Made by a program: the position numbers and the translations under genes
Notes under the pieces: generated by a model
Told to the model about the DNA's origin: nothing
What the model saw: the letters and a program-made list of their open reading frames with translations, nothing else
Database searches by the model: none
DNA from: DASRDS01 sp035570055
GTDB taxonomy: Bacteria > Gemmatimonadota > Gemmatimonadetes > Gemmatimonadales > Gemmatimonadaceae
NCBI GenBank assembly: GCA_035570055.1
Contig: DATMLM010000039.1
Span: 1 to 64,000 of the forward strand
Reading direction: 5' to 3'
DNA length: 64,000 nt
Shown: positions 17,428-26,747 of the stretch, one piece after another
Layout of the letters: each line of letters opens with the position of its first letter
How positions within the stretch are numbered: the stretch's first letter is position 1

Positions 17428-18164
17428 CCAGCGACAGACTGACGGTTGTCGTTGCTGACGACGAGCGCCCGGCGCGCGCGTTCCTTGCGGCGACCGTGCG
17501 CACGATCGCCGAGGCGGAGCTCGTGGGCGAGGCGTCGGGTGGGGCAGAGGCGGTCGCGCTCATCGAGCGCGTCCGGCCGGACCTGGCACTGCTCGACCTC
17601 CACATGCCGGAGATCGACGGACTGGCGGTCGTGCGTCTCGTCAGACCCGAGTGCTTGCCGCTCATCGCGTTCGTCACCGCCTACGACGAGTACGCCGTGC
17701 GGGCATTCGAGTTGAACGCCATCGACTATCTGCTCAAGCCGGTCGAGCCGGAGCGCATTCGCCAGACCATCGTGCGGGCGCGTGAGCAACTGGCCATGCA
17801 CGTCACCGATCGGACCGCACCGGGGCAGTATCTCCTCCGGATTCCCGTTCGGCACCACGATGACATCGTCCTGCTGCCGGTAGAACGGATCATCGCGATC
17901 GAATCCGACCGCGACATCGTGTATCTGTCCGGCCCGACGGGCGAGCAACACACGCTGCGCTACCCACTCAAGGATCTCGAGGCGCGGCTCGACCCGCGGC
18001 AATTCATCCGCGTGTCGCGCAGCGCGCTCGTGCGCGTCGACGCGGTTCGTCGCGCCAGCCCGTTGCCCAACGGGTCGTACATGCTGGTGCTGACGAACAA
18101 CCAACAGGTCCAACTGAGCCGCGCTCGCGCGCAGGTGCTGCGCGATGTGCTGTTTCGGATCTGA
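17424..18164 (+). CDS. LytTR-family response regulator
   Basis: A 246-residue regulator: receiver at about residues 6-120 (ADDE, phospho-acceptor D58 in LLDLHMPEIDG, T85-type switch in FVTAYDEYAVRAFE, K107-type Lys in YLLKPVEPERI) and a LytTR DNA-binding domain at about 138-246. The usual partner is a LytS/YehU-type kinase, but none is adjacent; the coupled upstream gene is a HEAT-repeat protein. It ends 118 bases before a TonB receptor, a possible target. Confidence 0.88.
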   Translation: MTSDRLTVVVADDERPARAFLAATVRTIAEAELVGEASGGAEAVALIERVRPDLALLDLHMPEIDGLAVVRLVRPECLPLIAFVTAYDEYAVRAFELNAIDYLLKPVEPERIRQTIVRAREQLAMHVTDRTAPGQYLLRIPVRHHDDIVLLPVERIIAIESDRDIVYLSGPTGEQHTLRYPLKDLEARLDPRQFIRVSRSALVRVDAVRRASPLPNGSYMLVLTNNQQVQLSRARAQVLRDVLFRI

Positions 18165-18282
18165 ATTTCGTCCGTTGATCTCGGCCGTTCGTGGGCCCGA
18201 AACGACGGATCATAGGATAGTGGTAGCACTAACCGCCGTACTCCCAGACACTTCCCGCCGTCGCTCTCTTGGAGATCGCTAC

Positions 18283-20661
18283 ATGGTCGCGCGCATCGCC
18301 CTCATCCTTGCCGTTCTCGCCAACCCCGCCGCCGGTGCGACGCCCGCCAATGGGGACGTGGCCGGCACCGTAACCGACAGCGCCTCCGGCAACCCGCTGC
18401 AGGGGGTCGAAGTTGTCGTCGAGAAGGGCACCGCGGTCGTCGCGCTGACGAACACCGACCCGTTCGGTCGATACCGGTTACACAACATCGCCACCGGCGA
18501 CTACACGATCCTCGCACGCTTCATTGGCTACCAACAGCAGACGAAGCCTTTGACCATCTCCGGCGACCAGACCGTGGACTTCCACATGGTCGTCGCCCCG
18601 GCCTCACTACAACAGGTCGCCGTGACCGCCCAGGCGCCGGTGTCGGTCGATACCCGGAGCGGCGACCAGACGTTCAATCAGAACGACTCGCACTATACCC
18701 CGACGACCACGACATCGCAGGTCGTGCAGCAGGCCATCGCGGGCGCCGCGCGCGCGCCGACCGGCGAAGTCCATATTCGCGGCCAGCACGCCGAGTACAC
18801 CTATTACGTGGACGGCGTCCCGGTGACGTCGGGCGTGTCCGGCAGCCTCAATGAGTTGTTCGATCCAGCGGTCGTGCAGCGCATCGACTTCATCACGGGC
18901 GGCTGGGACGCGGCGTACGGCGAAAAGAGCGCCGCGATCATCAACATCCAAACCCGAGTCCCCACCGGCGCCTTCCACGCGGATGAGTCGACGTATTTCG
19001 GGTCGTACAACTCGCTCGGGCAGTCGCTCAGCATGAGCTCGAACCAAGGAAAGTTTGCCTGGTTCGCCTCCGGTACGGCGCAGGGCACGGACATGCGGCG
19101 CGAGCCCGTCGAGGGCACCGTGAACAACGTGCCCATCAACTTCAGCAACCACGGGGACGACTACTTTGGCTTCACCAAGTTCCAGTATCTAGCGACCGAC
19201 CGCGACATCATTACGCTCGACGGCAACTACTCGATGTCCTTCTTCCAGATCCCGTACGACTCGGCGATCGGGACAGTCCTGCACGACCACGAGACGGACG
19301 TCAACGACTTCATCAACCTGGCGTACCGGCACCGGTTCGGCGATAACACGACCACGAGCGAGCGCGGCATGCCGAACGAGTTGTTCCTCGGCGGCTTCTT
19401 CCGAAACGGCGGCCTGCAATATCGGCCGGGTTCCACGGATGCGCCCACGTACGTCGACGCCGAGGATCCGACGCTGACGCCGCGCAACGTCTTCGAGGAC
19501 CGGAAATTCAGCGTCGTCGGCCTCAAGGCCGATTACGGGTTCCCGATCGCTCCAGGCCTCGTCGATGGACAGGTCGGTCTGCTCACGTCGCGTACGTTCG
19601 GTCACGAGAACTTTCAATTGATCGACCCGACGGGAAAGGAAGGCAACATCGGAGCGAACTCCGGGTTGTCGGGCGACGATTTCGCCGCCTACGTGGAGAC
19701 GTCGATCCGACCGGCCGAGTGGTTCGAGCTGCGCACGGGCGTTCGGTTCAATAGTCACGTCGCCCCGTTCGCCGGCAATCAGGAGCAATGGAGCCCGCGC
19801 ATTCGGCTCAACTTCTTCCCCGATCCATCGAACACCATCTTCGCGTACTTCGGGCGGCTGTTCCTGCCGACGAACATCGAAGACCTGCGATCGATCACGT
19901 TGTCGGATACCGGCGCCGGCAGCGTCAAAGCGACCGCGACCCTCCCCGAGCGCGACGCGTTCTACGAGGTGGCCTGGATCCACCGCTTCCCGCTCGGCTT
20001 CGTGACGAAGCTCGACGGTTACTGGAAGGACTCGAAGCCCGGCATCGACGACAACACGATTCCGGGTTCGGCGATCACGACCGACATCAACCAGAACGAT
20101 TCGCACGTACGCGGTATCGAGGCGGTTGTCACGGCCGTACCGCCCGGCTCGCCGCTATCAGGCTACGTCAACTTCGCGCTCAATCACGGCTACGCGAACG
20201 GGCCCGTCACGGGCGGTTTCTTCCAGCTCGCTCAACCGAACACGACGTTCGACTTCGACCACGACCAGCGCGTCTCGGTTGTCGCCAACCTGCTGTACAC
20301 GGTCGGACGAGCGTACATAAGCACCACGGGCATCTACGGTACCGGACTCACGAACTCCTACAGCCCTGACACAACGGCGAAGACGACGGTTGGGAAACCG
20401 GGTCAGCCGAACTACCAGCCTGGCTCCAACCTCTACTGCAACGGCCTCCTCTGCTTCAACTCGGCGTTCAAGGTGCCACCGAGCTACATCCAGCAATGGG
20501 ACGTGGGGTATCAGTTCCAGTTTGGGCGGACGACCGTGCGGCCGGACTTCTTCGTCGACAACGCCTGGGATGCCCACTATGCGCTCAAGGGCGCGTTCTA
20601 TAGTGGCCCATCGATCGGCCGTCCTCGCACCTACACAGGCCGGGTTAGCATCGGGATCTGA
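18283..20661 (+). CDS. TonB-dependent outer-membrane receptor with carboxypeptidase-regulatory domain
   Basis: A 792-residue receptor. The ATG at 18283 is chosen because GGAG lies eight bases upstream and a signal peptide follows (RIALILAVLANPAAGA). An Ig-like carboxypeptidase-regulatory domain spans about 25-105 (VAGTVTDSASGNPLQGVEV), then a plug (about 110-230) and a beta-barrel ending YTGRVSIGI. The plug is Oar/CirA-like. The ligand is unknown. It follows the LytTR regulator and is closed off by a long stem-loop at 20665. Confidence 0.88.
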   Translation: MVARIALILAVLANPAAGATPANGDVAGTVTDSASGNPLQGVEVVVEKGTAVVALTNTDPFGRYRLHNIATGDYTILARFIGYQQQTKPLTISGDQTVDFHMVVAPASLQQVAVTAQAPVSVDTRSGDQTFNQNDSHYTPTTTTSQVVQQAIAGAARAPTGEVHIRGQHAEYTYYVDGVPVTSGVSGSLNELFDPAVVQRIDFITGGWDAAYGEKSAAIINIQTRVPTGAFHADESTYFGSYNSLGQSLSMSSNQGKFAWFASGTAQGTDMRREPVEGTVNNVPINFSNHGDDYFGFTKFQYLATDRDIITLDGNYSMSFFQIPYDSAIGTVLHDHETDVNDFINLAYRHRFGDNTTTSERGMPNELFLGGFFRNGGLQYRPGSTDAPTYVDAEDPTLTPRNVFEDRKFSVVGLKADYGFPIAPGLVDGQVGLLTSRTFGHENFQLIDPTGKEGNIGANSGLSGDDFAAYVETSIRPAEWFELRTGVRFNSHVAPFAGNQEQWSPRIRLNFFPDPSNTIFAYFGRLFLPTNIEDLRSITLSDTGAGSVKATATLPERDAFYEVAWIHRFPLGFVTKLDGYWKDSKPGIDDNTIPGSAITTDINQNDSHVRGIEAVVTAVPPGSPLSGYVNFALNHGYANGPVTGGFFQLAQPNTTFDFDHDQRVSVVANLLYTVGRAYISTTGIYGTGLTNSYSPDTTAKTTVGKPGQPNYQPGSNLYCNGLLCFNSAFKVPPSYIQQWDVGYQFQFGRTTVRPDFFVDNAWDAHYALKGAFYSGPSIGRPRTYTGRVSIGI

Positions 20662-20664
20662 TCC

Positions 20665-20690
20665 AACCCCACCCCACCCGGGGTGGGGTT
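20665..20690. terminator. Strong stem-loop after the TonB receptor
   Basis: A perfect 11-base inverted repeat (arms 20665-20675 and 20680-20690, AACCCCACCCC and its complement) around a four-base loop, starting four bases after the receptor stop. No U-tract follows, so it may terminate inefficiently or protect the 3' end. Its right arm runs into the -35 box of the hut promoter. Confidence 0.6.
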
Positions 20691-20716
20691 GACAGCGTCG
20701 GCAGAGGTGTTATTAT
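20689..20716 (+). promoter_or_regulatory. Promoter of the hut operon
   Basis: TTGACA (20689-20694), a 16-base spacer and TATTAT (20711-20716) form a near-consensus housekeeping promoter. Transcription should start near 20723, giving a leader of about 33 bases before the hutH GTG. Confidence 0.72.
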
Positions 20717-20746
20717 CGCCCAGAGTTTCTTTGGGCCACCTCTGCC
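20700..20746. promoter_or_regulatory. Nested inverted repeat around the hut -10 box
   Basis: Perfect 10-base arms GGCAGAGGTG (20700-20709) and CACCTCTGCC (20737-20746) enclose a second pair, GCCCAGAG and CTTTGGGC, with one mismatch. The -10 box lies in the only large interruption. This suits an operator for a hut repressor such as HutC, or a cruciform-like switch; the repressor gene is not in the window. Confidence 0.55.
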
Positions 20747-20755
20747 ACGCTTTCA

Positions 20756-22270
20756 GTGCTCCAAATCGACGGCAACTCTCTCACTGTTGATCAGGTCGCT
20801 TCGGTTGCAGATGGGACCAGTGGCGAGGTTAGGTTAGCGCCCGAGGCCGTGGCCCGAGTGAAGCGCTCTCGCGACTTCATTGAAGAGCTGCTCAGGGGCA
20901 ATGAGCGCATCTATGGAGTCACGACCGGCTTTGGGCGCCTGGCGGAGGTGTTCATTCCGCCGGCGCGGCGCGCGGAGTTGCAGCTCAACCTCGTACGGAG
21001 CCACTCCAGTGGCTTTGGCGCACCGATGCCCCGCGAAGTGGTGCGGGTGATCATGCTGCTGCGGGCCAACGCCCTCGCCCGCGGCAACTCCGGGTGTCGG
21101 CTCGAGGTGATCCAACGGCTGCTCGATTTCCTAGAGCTCGGGATACACCCGGTCGTTCCGGAAGTGGGTTCGGTCGGAGCGAGCGGCGACCTCGCTCCGC
21201 TGGCGCATATCGCCCAGGCACTGGTCGGGGAGGGCGACGTCGAAATCGATGGCGTGGTGCGGCCGGCTGCGACAGTGCTCGCGTCACATGATCTCCTTCC
21301 CCTGCAGTTGGTGGAGAAGGAAGGGCTCGCGCTGATCAATGGGACACAAGGCACGACCGCGCTCGCGCTGTTGAGTCTTCTGAGCGCGGAGCGCACGCTC
21401 GAAGCGCTCGAAGTAGCCGGAGCGATGAGTCTGGAAGGTTTGCGCGGGACGCCGGATCCCTTCCGGCCCGAGATTCACGCCGCCCGACCCCATGCCGGAC
21501 AAGCGGCGAGCGCCGCGCGTCTCTGGGAGCTCCTCGACGATTCCGAGATCCGCGAGTCGCATCGCTATGGCGATCCGCGCGTGCACGACGCGTACTCGCT
21601 GCGGTGCATGCCTCAAGTGCACGGAGCGTCGCGCGAAGTGCTGCGCTACGTGCGCGGGGTCATCGAGACGGAAATCAATAGCTCGACGGACAATCCGCTG
21701 ATCTTCCCGGAGCAGGGGATGGTCGTCAGCGCGGGCAACTTTCACGCGCAGATCGTCTCGCAAGCGCTCGACTTTCTGGCGATCGCGGTCGCCGACCTGG
21801 CCAGCATCAGTGAGCGACGGGTCGAGCGGCTCCTCAATCCCGATCTGTCGGAACTGCCCGCGTTCTTGGCTCGCGATGCCGGTGTGCAGTCTGGATTCAT
21901 GATCGCCCAGGTTGCGATCGCGGATGCACTCTCCGAGCTCCGCGTATTGGCGCACCCGGCGAGCGTCGACTCGGTGCCAACGAGCGGCAACAAGGAAGAT
22001 CACGTGTCGATGGGATTTGCGGCCGGGCGCAAAGCGAGGCGCGCGGTCCAGCTGCTCGAGTACGTGGTCGCGGTCGAACTGATGTGCGCGGCGCAAGCGC
22101 TGGAGTTTCGGAAGCCCCTCAAACCAGGGCGCGGTGTACGCGAAGCCTACGCCATTGTCCGAGAGCATGTGCGTCCGCTGGACGGCGACCGCGCGTTGTC
22201 GCGTGACATCGAGCTGCTGCGTGACACGATTCGCTCCGGCCGGTTTACCGCGGTTGGACGGCTCGCATGA
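20756..22270 (+). CDS. hutH: Histidine ammonia-lyase
   Basis: A 504-residue enzyme making urocanate and ammonia from histidine, the first step of histidine use. The self-processing MIO triad A142-S143-G144 is present in SVGASGDLAPLAH, with the same numbering as studied HutH enzymes. The GTG at 20756 fits the promoter and normal length. The C-terminal QEDHVSM-like motif appears as NKEDHVSMG. It overlaps hutU by four bases and opens a complete hut operon. Confidence 0.97.
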   Translation: MLQIDGNSLTVDQVASVADGTSGEVRLAPEAVARVKRSRDFIEELLRGNERIYGVTTGFGRLAEVFIPPARRAELQLNLVRSHSSGFGAPMPREVVRVIMLLRANALARGNSGCRLEVIQRLLDFLELGIHPVVPEVGSVGASGDLAPLAHIAQALVGEGDVEIDGVVRPAATVLASHDLLPLQLVEKEGLALINGTQGTTALALLSLLSAERTLEALEVAGAMSLEGLRGTPDPFRPEIHAARPHAGQAASAARLWELLDDSEIRESHRYGDPRVHDAYSLRCMPQVHGASREVLRYVRGVIETEINSSTDNPLIFPEQGMVVSAGNFHAQIVSQALDFLAIAVADLASISERRVERLLNPDLSELPAFLARDAGVQSGFMIAQVAIADALSELRVLAHPASVDSVPTSGNKEDHVSMGFAAGRKARRAVQLLEYVVAVELMCAAQALEFRKPLKPGRGVREAYAIVREHVRPLDGDRALSRDIELLRDTIRSGRFTAVGRLA

Positions 22271-23922
22271 GCGGCCACGACATCAGGGCTCCGCGCGGAC
22301 AGACGCTGTCGTGCAAGGGCTGGCAGCAAGAAGCCGCGCTCCGCATGCTGATGAACAACCTGGATCCGGACGTCGCCGAGCGCCCGCAAGATCTCGTGGT
22401 CTACGGTGGCACCGGGAAGGCGGCGCGGAATTGGGACTGCTTCGCGGCCATTGTCAAAGCGCTGCGCGCCCTCGAAGACGATGAGACCCTGCTGGTCCAG
22501 AGTGGAAAGCCGGTCGCGGTCTTTCGCACGCACACGAGCGCGCCGCGTGTCTTGATCGCCAACAGCAACCTGGTCGGCCGCTGGGCGACGTGGGATGTCT
22601 TCCGCGATCTCGAGCGCCAGGGCCTCACGATGTACGGTCAGATGACCGCTGGGTCGTGGATCTACATCGGATCCCAGGGCATCCTGCAAGGGACGTACGA
22701 GACCTTCGGTGCCGTGGCGCGAGCGCACTTCGGCGGCACATTGGCCGGACGGTTGGTCCTCACCGCGGGACTCGGCGGCATGGGCGGCGCACAGCCGCTC
22801 GCCGCTACCATGAATGGTGCCGCCTTTCTCGGCATCGATGTCGATCGTGCGCGAATCGAAAAGCGCGTCGCGACGGGATACTGCGATCGGATCAGCTCCG
22901 ATCTCGATGAAGCGCTCGCCTTGGTGATTGGCGCTCGCGCGGAGAGGCGGGCTCTGTCCGTGGGCTTGGTCGGGAATGCCGCTGCTGTCTTGCCCGAGCT
23001 CGTGCGGCGTGGCATCACACCCGATGTGCTGACCGACCAGACGAGCGCCCACGACACATTGAACGGATACGTCCCTGCCGGACTCTCGCTCGAACAGGCG
23101 GCTGCGCTGCGTGCGAGCGATCCGTCGCGATATGTGCGGCAGAGTGTTGCCGCGATCGCCGACCACGTGCGGGCAATGCTCGAGATGAGGCGGCGCGGGG
23201 CGGTGACCTTTGACTACGGCAACAACTTGCGCACGGTTGCCTTCGACGCGGGTGTCGCGGACGCGTTCGATTTCCCGGGGTTCGTCCCGGCATATGTGCG
23301 ACCGCTCTTCTGTGAGGGCAAAGGGCCGTTTCGCTGGGTCGCGCTCTCGGGCGATGAGCGCGATATCCATCGCACCGACGAGCTTGTGCTGGAGCTCTTC
23401 CCCAACGATGCGCATCTGCACCGGTGGATCGCGATGGCACGCGAGAAGGTCCACTTCCAAGGACTTCCGGCCCGGATCTGTTGGCTCGGCCAGGGCGAAC
23501 GCGCACGGTTCGGCGTCGCGCTCAATGACCTGGTTGCATCGGGGGAGTTGTCGGCCCCGATCGTGATCGGGCGCGATCACCTCGATACGGGGAGCGTGGC
23601 GTCGCCCTTCCGCGAGACGGAGGCGATGAAGGACGGCAGCGATGCAATCGCCGACTGGGCGATTCTGAATGCCTTACTCAACGTCGCGAGCGGCGCGTCA
23701 TGGGTGTCGTTCCATCACGGTGGCGGCGTGGGCATTGGCAACTCACTGCATGCCGGCCAGGTGATTGTCGCAGACGGTACACCCGAGATGCGCCTTCGCC
23801 TCGAACGCGTCTTGACCAACGATCCTGGCATCGGTGTCGCGCGACACGCCGATGCGGGGTACGAGACGGCGCAGCAAGCTGCCGCGACGCACGGCATCTG
23901 CTTGCCGATGCGCGCGAGCTGA
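22267..23922 (+). CDS. hutU: Urocanate hydratase
   Basis: A 551-residue cytoplasmic enzyme converting urocanate to imidazolonepropionate with tightly bound NAD. The family N terminus (RGQTLSCKGWQQEAALRMLMNNLDP), the nucleotide-binding GLGGMGGAQPLAATMNG and the C-terminal HHGGGVGIGNSLHAG block are present. Length is normal. It overlaps hutH (ATGA) and is followed after 10 bases by hutI. Confidence 0.97.
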   Translation: MSGHDIRAPRGQTLSCKGWQQEAALRMLMNNLDPDVAERPQDLVVYGGTGKAARNWDCFAAIVKALRALEDDETLLVQSGKPVAVFRTHTSAPRVLIANSNLVGRWATWDVFRDLERQGLTMYGQMTAGSWIYIGSQGILQGTYETFGAVARAHFGGTLAGRLVLTAGLGGMGGAQPLAATMNGAAFLGIDVDRARIEKRVATGYCDRISSDLDEALALVIGARAERRALSVGLVGNAAAVLPELVRRGITPDVLTDQTSAHDTLNGYVPAGLSLEQAAALRASDPSRYVRQSVAAIADHVRAMLEMRRRGAVTFDYGNNLRTVAFDAGVADAFDFPGFVPAYVRPLFCEGKGPFRWVALSGDERDIHRTDELVLELFPNDAHLHRWIAMAREKVHFQGLPARICWLGQGERARFGVALNDLVASGELSAPIVIGRDHLDTGSVASPFRETEAMKDGSDAIADWAILNALLNVASGASWVSFHHGGGVGIGNSLHAGQVIVADGTPEMRLRLERVLTNDPGIGVARHADAGYETAQQAAATHGICLPMRAS

Positions 23923-23932
23923 CGGCTCGCCC

Positions 23933-25156
23933 ATGCCGGTCCTGCGGAACATTGGTGTCCTGGCCACCTGTCGCGGCGAAGGCGGGCAGGGCGAAGTGCA
24001 TGAAGTGGCGCACGCCGCACTCGCGTGGACGGACGACACCATACGGTGGGTCGGGCCCGCGCACACGCTGCCTCCGGCGTATCGGGGTTGGGACGCGATT
24101 GACGCGGGGGGCCGCCTCGTGATTCCCGGCCTCGTGGACTGTCACACGCATCTGGCGTTCGGCGGATGGCGGGCGGATGAGTTCAGCCAGCGGCTGACGG
24201 GTCGGAGCTACCAGGAGATCGCGGCCGCCGGCGGCGGAATCCTCGCTACGGTTCGGGTCACGCGTGATGCGAGCGAGATGGAATTGGTCGCGCGCGCCGC
24301 GCGGTTCCTCGATGGCATGGTCGCGTTGGGTGTCACGACGGTCGAATGCAAGAGCGGCTATGGGCTCAGTCTCAACGAGGAGCTCAAGCTGCTGCGCATC
24401 TACCGGGCGCTGCAAGGACGACACGCCGTACGCATCGCACCGACCCTGCTGGCCGCGCACGCACTGCCGCCCGAGTATCGCGACGATCGGTCGTCGTACC
24501 TCGATCTCGTGGTCGACGAGCTGATTCCTGCAGTGGCGGCGGCGGGGTTGGCCGAGGCGTGCGACGTGTTCGTCGAGAAAGGGGCATTCACGGTCGACGA
24601 AGGGCGTCGAGTATTGCTCGCCGGGCGCGCGGGCGGTCTTGCGGCGCGTATTCACGCCGATCAGCTCAGTGTGTCCGGCGGCGCGCTCCTGGCTGCGGAA
24701 GTTGGCGCGCGGTCGGCCGATCATCTCGAGTGCGTGACGCCAACGGGCATTCGCGCACTAGCGGACGCCCGCGTGGTTGCCGTCAGCTTGCCATTGGCGA
24801 CGTTGTATCTCGGACAACGGCCAATGCCGGCTCGTGACCTCATTGGCGCCGGCGTTCACGTGGCGGTAGCGACTGACTTCAACCCTGGCTCGGCGCCGAC
24901 TTATGATCTGCCGCTCGCCATGATGTTGGCGTGCACGCTACAGCGGATGACGCCTGCCGAGGCGCTCAAGGGCGCGACATTGTACGCGGCCCAGGCGGTC
25001 GGGCGCATGGACGATATCGGATCTCTGGAAGCGGGGAAGAAGGCCGACTTCGCCGTGATCGACGCGTCGGATCCTACGCAGTGGCTCTACCATTTTCGGC
25101 CCAACGCGTGCGTCATGACCGTGATCGGTGGACGCGTCGCGTGGGCCAATGCGTGA
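23933..25156 (+). CDS. hutI: Imidazolonepropionase
   Basis: A 407-residue metal-dependent amidohydrolase opening the imidazolone ring to give formimidoylglutamate. HTH of the metal site is in VDCHTHLAFGG, with later ligands in the HADQLS strand and ATDFNPGSAP. The ATG at 23933 is chosen since it follows the hutU stop by 10 bases and matches family length. Its stop overlaps the hutG start (GTGA). Confidence 0.96.
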   Translation: MPVLRNIGVLATCRGEGGQGEVHEVAHAALAWTDDTIRWVGPAHTLPPAYRGWDAIDAGGRLVIPGLVDCHTHLAFGGWRADEFSQRLTGRSYQEIAAAGGGILATVRVTRDASEMELVARAARFLDGMVALGVTTVECKSGYGLSLNEELKLLRIYRALQGRHAVRIAPTLLAAHALPPEYRDDRSSYLDLVVDELIPAVAAAGLAEACDVFVEKGAFTVDEGRRVLLAGRAGGLAARIHADQLSVSGGALLAAEVGARSADHLECVTPTGIRALADARVVAVSLPLATLYLGQRPMPARDLIGAGVHVAVATDFNPGSAPTYDLPLAMMLACTLQRMTPAEALKGATLYAAQAVGRMDDIGSLEAGKKADFAVIDASDPTQWLYHFRPNACVMTVIGGRVAWANA

Positions 25157-26073
25157 CGAAGATGTCAGAGCGGCTCGGCGCGGTGATCGGGACAGCTGTC
25201 CGCGCGGGTGCGGCGCCGCGCGCGGTCATCGTGGGCTTCCCGTGTGACGAGGGTGTGCGACGGAATGGTGGTCGAGTGGGCGCGGCGCGTGCACCGGGCG
25301 CGATCCGTGAGGCGCTCTACCGCATGCTACCCGACCCTCGCTCGGGCGACACGCACGTCGAGCTCCTCGCGCATACGCTCGATTTGGGAGACATGCCATT
25401 ATCCGGGGAATTAGAGGTTGACCAGCTGTGCCTTGGCGCGATACTCGCGCCGTACATCGAACACGATGTGCTTGCCATCGTACTCGGCGGTGGTCACGAG
25501 ACCGCGTATGGGCACTTCCTCGCGTATGCCGCCGTCGGACGCGCGGTGACGCTCCTGAATTGGGACGCGCACACGGACGTGCGGGAGTTGCGGGACGGTG
25601 AGGGGCACTCGGGTTCGCCCTTTCGCCAGGCGCTCAGTCATGTGAGCGGCGTGGCTCGCGGATATACGGTGGCGGGGCTGCAAGCGCACCAAGTATCGCC
25701 TGGAGCACTCGAGTTCATCTCCAGTCATGACGGCGACTGGGTCTGGCGTGAAGACGTAAGTCCTGCCACAGTCGACGGCGTGTACGCGGCCCTTACGGCA
25801 CCGGCGTTGGTGAGCTTTGATATGGATGTGGTCGACCAGTCGGAGGCGCCGGGTGTGAGCGCACCCGCGGTCGGGGGAATCTCCGCCGACCTGTGGCTTC
25901 GCGCCGCCGATCAAGCAGGACGCTGCCCAGCCGTTCGCTCGGTCGATATTGTGGAGGTCAATCCCGCGTTCGATCTCGATGGTCGCACAGCGCGCCTGGC
26001 CGCACTGGCTGTGTGGGCGATCCTACGTGGTCGTGCGCTTTCCGGAGGAGTCGATGGTTCAGCCGCTCGGTAA
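25153..26073 (+). CDS. hutG: Formimidoylglutamase (arginase/agmatinase family)
   Basis: A 306-residue Mn-dependent ureohydrolase giving glutamate and formamide, the last hut step. The metal motifs are GGGHETAYG, NWDAHTDVRE and SFDMDVVDQ. A GTG start at 25153 overlaps the hutI stop (GTGA) as elsewhere in this operon; an ATG at 25162 is the alternative. Operon context separates it from arginase or agmatinase. With hutH, hutU and hutI it completes the direct, single-hydrolase route. Confidence 0.93.
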   Translation: MTKMSERLGAVIGTAVRAGAAPRAVIVGFPCDEGVRRNGGRVGAARAPGAIREALYRMLPDPRSGDTHVELLAHTLDLGDMPLSGELEVDQLCLGAILAPYIEHDVLAIVLGGGHETAYGHFLAYAAVGRAVTLLNWDAHTDVRELRDGEGHSGSPFRQALSHVSGVARGYTVAGLQAHQVSPGALEFISSHDGDWVWREDVSPATVDGVYAALTAPALVSFDMDVVDQSEAPGVSAPAVGGISADLWLRAADQAGRCPAVRSVDIVEVNPAFDLDGRTARLAALAVWAILRGRALSGGVDGSAAR

Positions 26074-26326
26074 CAAGCGCCAACTCATTCATCGCGTGGC
26101 CGGTATCGAGGGGCACGTGGGGTCCCTCAAAAAAATGATGATGGATGATCGCGACAGCCTGGAGGTGCTCGAGCAGATCGCGGCCATTCGCGGGGCGATC
26201 GAACGGCTGTCGCACGTCATCTTCGAGGAGTATGTGGAAGGCGTCCTGCAGGACCTGCAGTCGTCGACCAGCGAACGACCCGCGGCGGTCGCGGAGATTC
26301 GGGCGGCGATAGAAACGCTGCGCTAG
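26054..26326 (+). CDS. CsoR/RcnR-fold protein lacking metal ligands
   Basis: A 90-residue helical protein of the metal-sensing repressor family (KRQLIHRVAGIEGHVGSLKK, QIAAIRGAIERL). A strong GGAGGAG Shine-Dalgarno inside the hutG end sets the ATG at 26054, overlapping hutG by 20 bases. Position 35, cysteine in nearly all relatives including both sensors in this window, is S35; positions 3, 60 and 64 are Q, Y and V. It has no cysteine at all. It cannot sense metal or formaldehyde in the known way. It may be a structural nucleoid-type or hut-linked DNA-binding protein. Confidence 0.8.
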   Translation: MVQPLGNKRQLIHRVAGIEGHVGSLKKMMMDDRDSLEVLEQIAAIRGAIERLSHVIFEEYVEGVLQDLQSSTSERPAAVAEIRAAIETLR

Positions 26327-26336
26327 AACTGCTGGA

Positions 26337-26747
26337 TCAACTGAGTACTACGTCGTGGGTGATTGCCATGTCACCCGCCAGCGAATGCACGACCGAACAA
26401 TACTTGTCGAGTGCGAGCGCGACGGCACGGCGCACCTTTGCTTCATCCAGCCCCTCGCCGTGCACGGCGTAGATGAAATGAATACCGACGAGGCGCCTCG
26501 GCTCGGCCTCCCGCCGGGTGCCTGAGGCGTAGACCGTTAGGGACTTGAGTCCCATGCGCATCTTTTCGATCATCGAGACCACATCGGACGCCGAACATGC
26601 CGCGGCGGCGAGGAGCAGGGTGGGTAATGGCCCCGGTGCGGCGACGTTGTTGGCATCGATCGTCAGCGTGCCCGTACCCGGCGCGGTTCCCTCGAAACGG
26701 AGATCGCCGACCCAACGCAAGGTTGCCTGCTTGATTTCTTCTGTCAT
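26337..26747 (-). CDS. OsmC/Ohr-family thiol peroxidase-like protein
   Basis: A 136-residue OsmC-fold protein. The two catalytic cysteines of the family are visible in AAACSASDVVSMIEKMR and DKYCSVVHSL. These enzymes reduce organic hydroperoxides at the dimer interface; some YhfA-type members have other roles. The ATG at 26747 overlaps the PepSY stop by four bases, making it the last gene of the fecR-receptor-PepSY-osmC operon. A link between iron uptake and peroxide defence is plausible. Confidence 0.87.
   Translation of the reverse strand: MTEEIKQATLRWVGDLRFEGTAPGTGTLTIDANNVAAPGPLPTLLLAAAACSASDVVSMIEKMRMGLKSLTVYASGTRREAEPRRLVGIHFIYAVHGEGLDEAKVRRAVALALDKYCSVVHSLAGDMAITHDVVLS

Noticed and set aside
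20665..20690. Stem-loop as a further member of the YTCCCC-N4-GGGGAG family
   Set aside because: Different sequence and arm length, and it follows a stop codon, so it is better read as a terminator-type structure.
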